Source: Acidovorax sp. Leaf78 (lineage in GTDB: Bacteria; Pseudomonadota; Gammaproteobacteria; Burkholderiales; Burkholderiaceae_C). Taken from it: DNA of 64,000 nucleotides. Where the stretch lies: positions 307,233-371,232 of the forward strand of contig NZ_LMLZ01000001.1 of NCBI RefSeq assembly GCF_001422735.1, given 5' to 3'. How positions within the stretch are numbered: the stretch's first letter is position 1; each line of letters begins with the position of its first letter. Shown piece after piece: positions 63,115-64,000 of the stretch. The translations under genes and the position numbers were made by a program. Below the pieces are notes generated by a model. It worked only from the letters and a program-made list of their open reading frames with translations. It made no database searches and was not told the DNA's origin.

Positions 63115-63939
63115 ATGACTGTCTGGATCGACACCCACTGCCACCTGGACGCCCCGGAATTCGACCCTGACCGCGATGCGGTCCGCGCAACTGCCCGCGC
63201 ACAGGGCGTGGCGCACTGCGTGATCCCGGCGGTGGAGCGCAGCAACTGGGCCACCGTGCGGGAGCTGGCGCACCACCATGGGGACAGCTACGCGCTGGGC
63301 ATCCACCCGCTGTACACCGGTCGTGCCGACGACGGCGACCTGGAGCTCCTTGAGGCTGAGCTAACGCAGCACCACGCCGACCCGCGCCTGGTCGCCATTG
63401 GTGAGATCGGGCTGGATTATTTTGTGAGCGGGCTGGACCCGGTGCGGCAGGAGCGGTTTTACCGGGCCCAATTGCAATTGGCGCGCCAATTCGACCTGCC
63501 GGTGATCTTGCATGTGCGCCGATCGGCCGACAAGCTCCTCAAAGGCCTGCGCGAGCTGCCGGTTTGCGGCGGCATCGCGCATGCCTTCAACGGCAGCCAA
63601 CAGCAGGCCGACGCTTTCATCGGGATGGGGTTCAAACTGGGCTTCGGGGGCGCCATGACCTATGACCGCGCCCTGCAGCTGCGCCGCCTGGCCACCGAGT
63701 TGCCCGAGGACGTGCTGGTGCTGGAGACCGACGCGCCGGACATCCAGCCGCACTGGCTCTACACCACGGCTGCACAGCGTGCCGAAGGCCAGCCCCAGGG
63801 CCGCAATGCTCCTGCAGAGCTGCCGCGCATCGCCGAGGTGCTGGCGCAACTGCGGGGCCAGCCCGTGCAGGCACTGGCCGCGGCCACCACACGCAACGCG
63901 CTGGCAGCGCTGCCCCGGCTGGCGGCGCTGGTGCGGTAG
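63115..63939 (+). CDS. TatD-family metal-dependent hydrolase
   Basis: A 274-residue protein from ATG 63115 (MTVWIDTHCHLDAPEFDPDR); a longer frame to 63040 lacks conserved sequence. Metal ligands are in IDTHCHLD, AIGEIGLDYF, PVILHVRRSAD, IAHAFNGSQQQ and LVLETDAPDIQP. These are the TatD blocks, so 3'-5' exonuclease or D-aminoacyl-type hydrolase activity is expected. It is divergent from the S1C protease gene. The last 61 bases of the window contain no further recognisable feature. Confidence 0.95.
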   Translation: MTVWIDTHCHLDAPEFDPDRDAVRATARAQGVAHCVIPAVERSNWATVRELAHHHGDSYALGIHPLYTGRADDGDLELLEAELTQHHADPRLVAIGEIGLDYFVSGLDPVRQERFYRAQLQLARQFDLPVILHVRRSADKLLKGLRELPVCGGIAHAFNGSQQQADAFIGMGFKLGFGGAMTYDRALQLRRLATELPEDVLVLETDAPDIQPHWLYTTAAQRAEGQPQGRNAPAELPRIAEVLAQLRGQPVQALAAATTRNALAALPRLAALVR

Positions 63940-64000
63940 CGCCTGCGTGCCGAGGGCAGGCGCTTGATGACGGAGACCTGCTGCCAGCCCGGTGGCAGGC

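Overview
The window is high-GC, densely coded chromosomal DNA from a betaproteobacterium. The best guess is the family Comamonadaceae (Acidovorax-like). This rests on gene content, on protein style (Ala/Pro-rich linkers, GTG starts, ATGA overlaps), and on two families of short intergenic repeats that I recall from that family. I see no prophage, transposase, CRISPR array or rRNA. The window looks like core chromosome rich in signalling genes.

Layout. 1-4.0 kb: 3' part of a membrane-bound formate dehydrogenase operon (alpha-subunit tail, FeS subunit, small lipoprotein, cytochrome b subunit, small secreted protein) followed by fdhD. 4.1-12 kb: a membrane-anchored C13 (legumain-type) peptidase, a large FtsX-type permease, a group II truncated haemoglobin, LemA, an M48 protease, a RidA protein and a small conserved protein. 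12-14.3 kb: a 5'-nucleotidase-type lipoprotein with a candidate Pho box. 14.3-18.1 kb: a PepSY divergon with an OmpR-type two-component pair. 18.1-25 kb: smr and radC, slpA-type PPIase and ispH, a CBS protein, a PLP dehydratase and serS. 25-28.3 kb: azurin, tRNA-Ser(CGA), TerC and two small secreted proteins. 28.4-32.5 kb: a LysR regulator, a molybdenum hydroxylase pair and a RidA protein in one transcriptional direction.

32.8-43.4 kb is a signalling block: an HD-GYP c-di-GMP phosphodiesterase with a kinase/regulator pair. Convergent to it is an operon of response regulator, LysM-FecR periplasmic protein and CHASE2 histidine kinase. Behind that lie a formylglycine-enzyme-like lipoprotein without the usual catalytic cysteines and a tiny lipoprotein. 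43.7-49.2 kb: trpS with an unusual C-terminal extension, an M50 protease, a short chemoreceptor, a YciO/Sua5 protein and a PHP phosphatase. 49.3-53.3 kb: two tandem chemoreceptors whose signalling domains are identical over 258 residues. 53.4-58.5 kb: a tautomerase, recJ with an RpfE-like partner, and the lipoprotein-release ABC genes. 58.8-63.9 kb: VWA-DUF58-MoxR genes, a trypsin-like protease and a TatD nuclease.

The most unusual features are the following. A dispersed palindromic repeat supplies the start codon of the truncated haemoglobin gene. The two tandem chemoreceptors have been homogenised. The CHASE2/FecR/regulator operon sits next to a pseudo-formylglycine enzyme. A Mo-hydroxylase operon includes ridA. 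TrpS carries a C-terminal extension.
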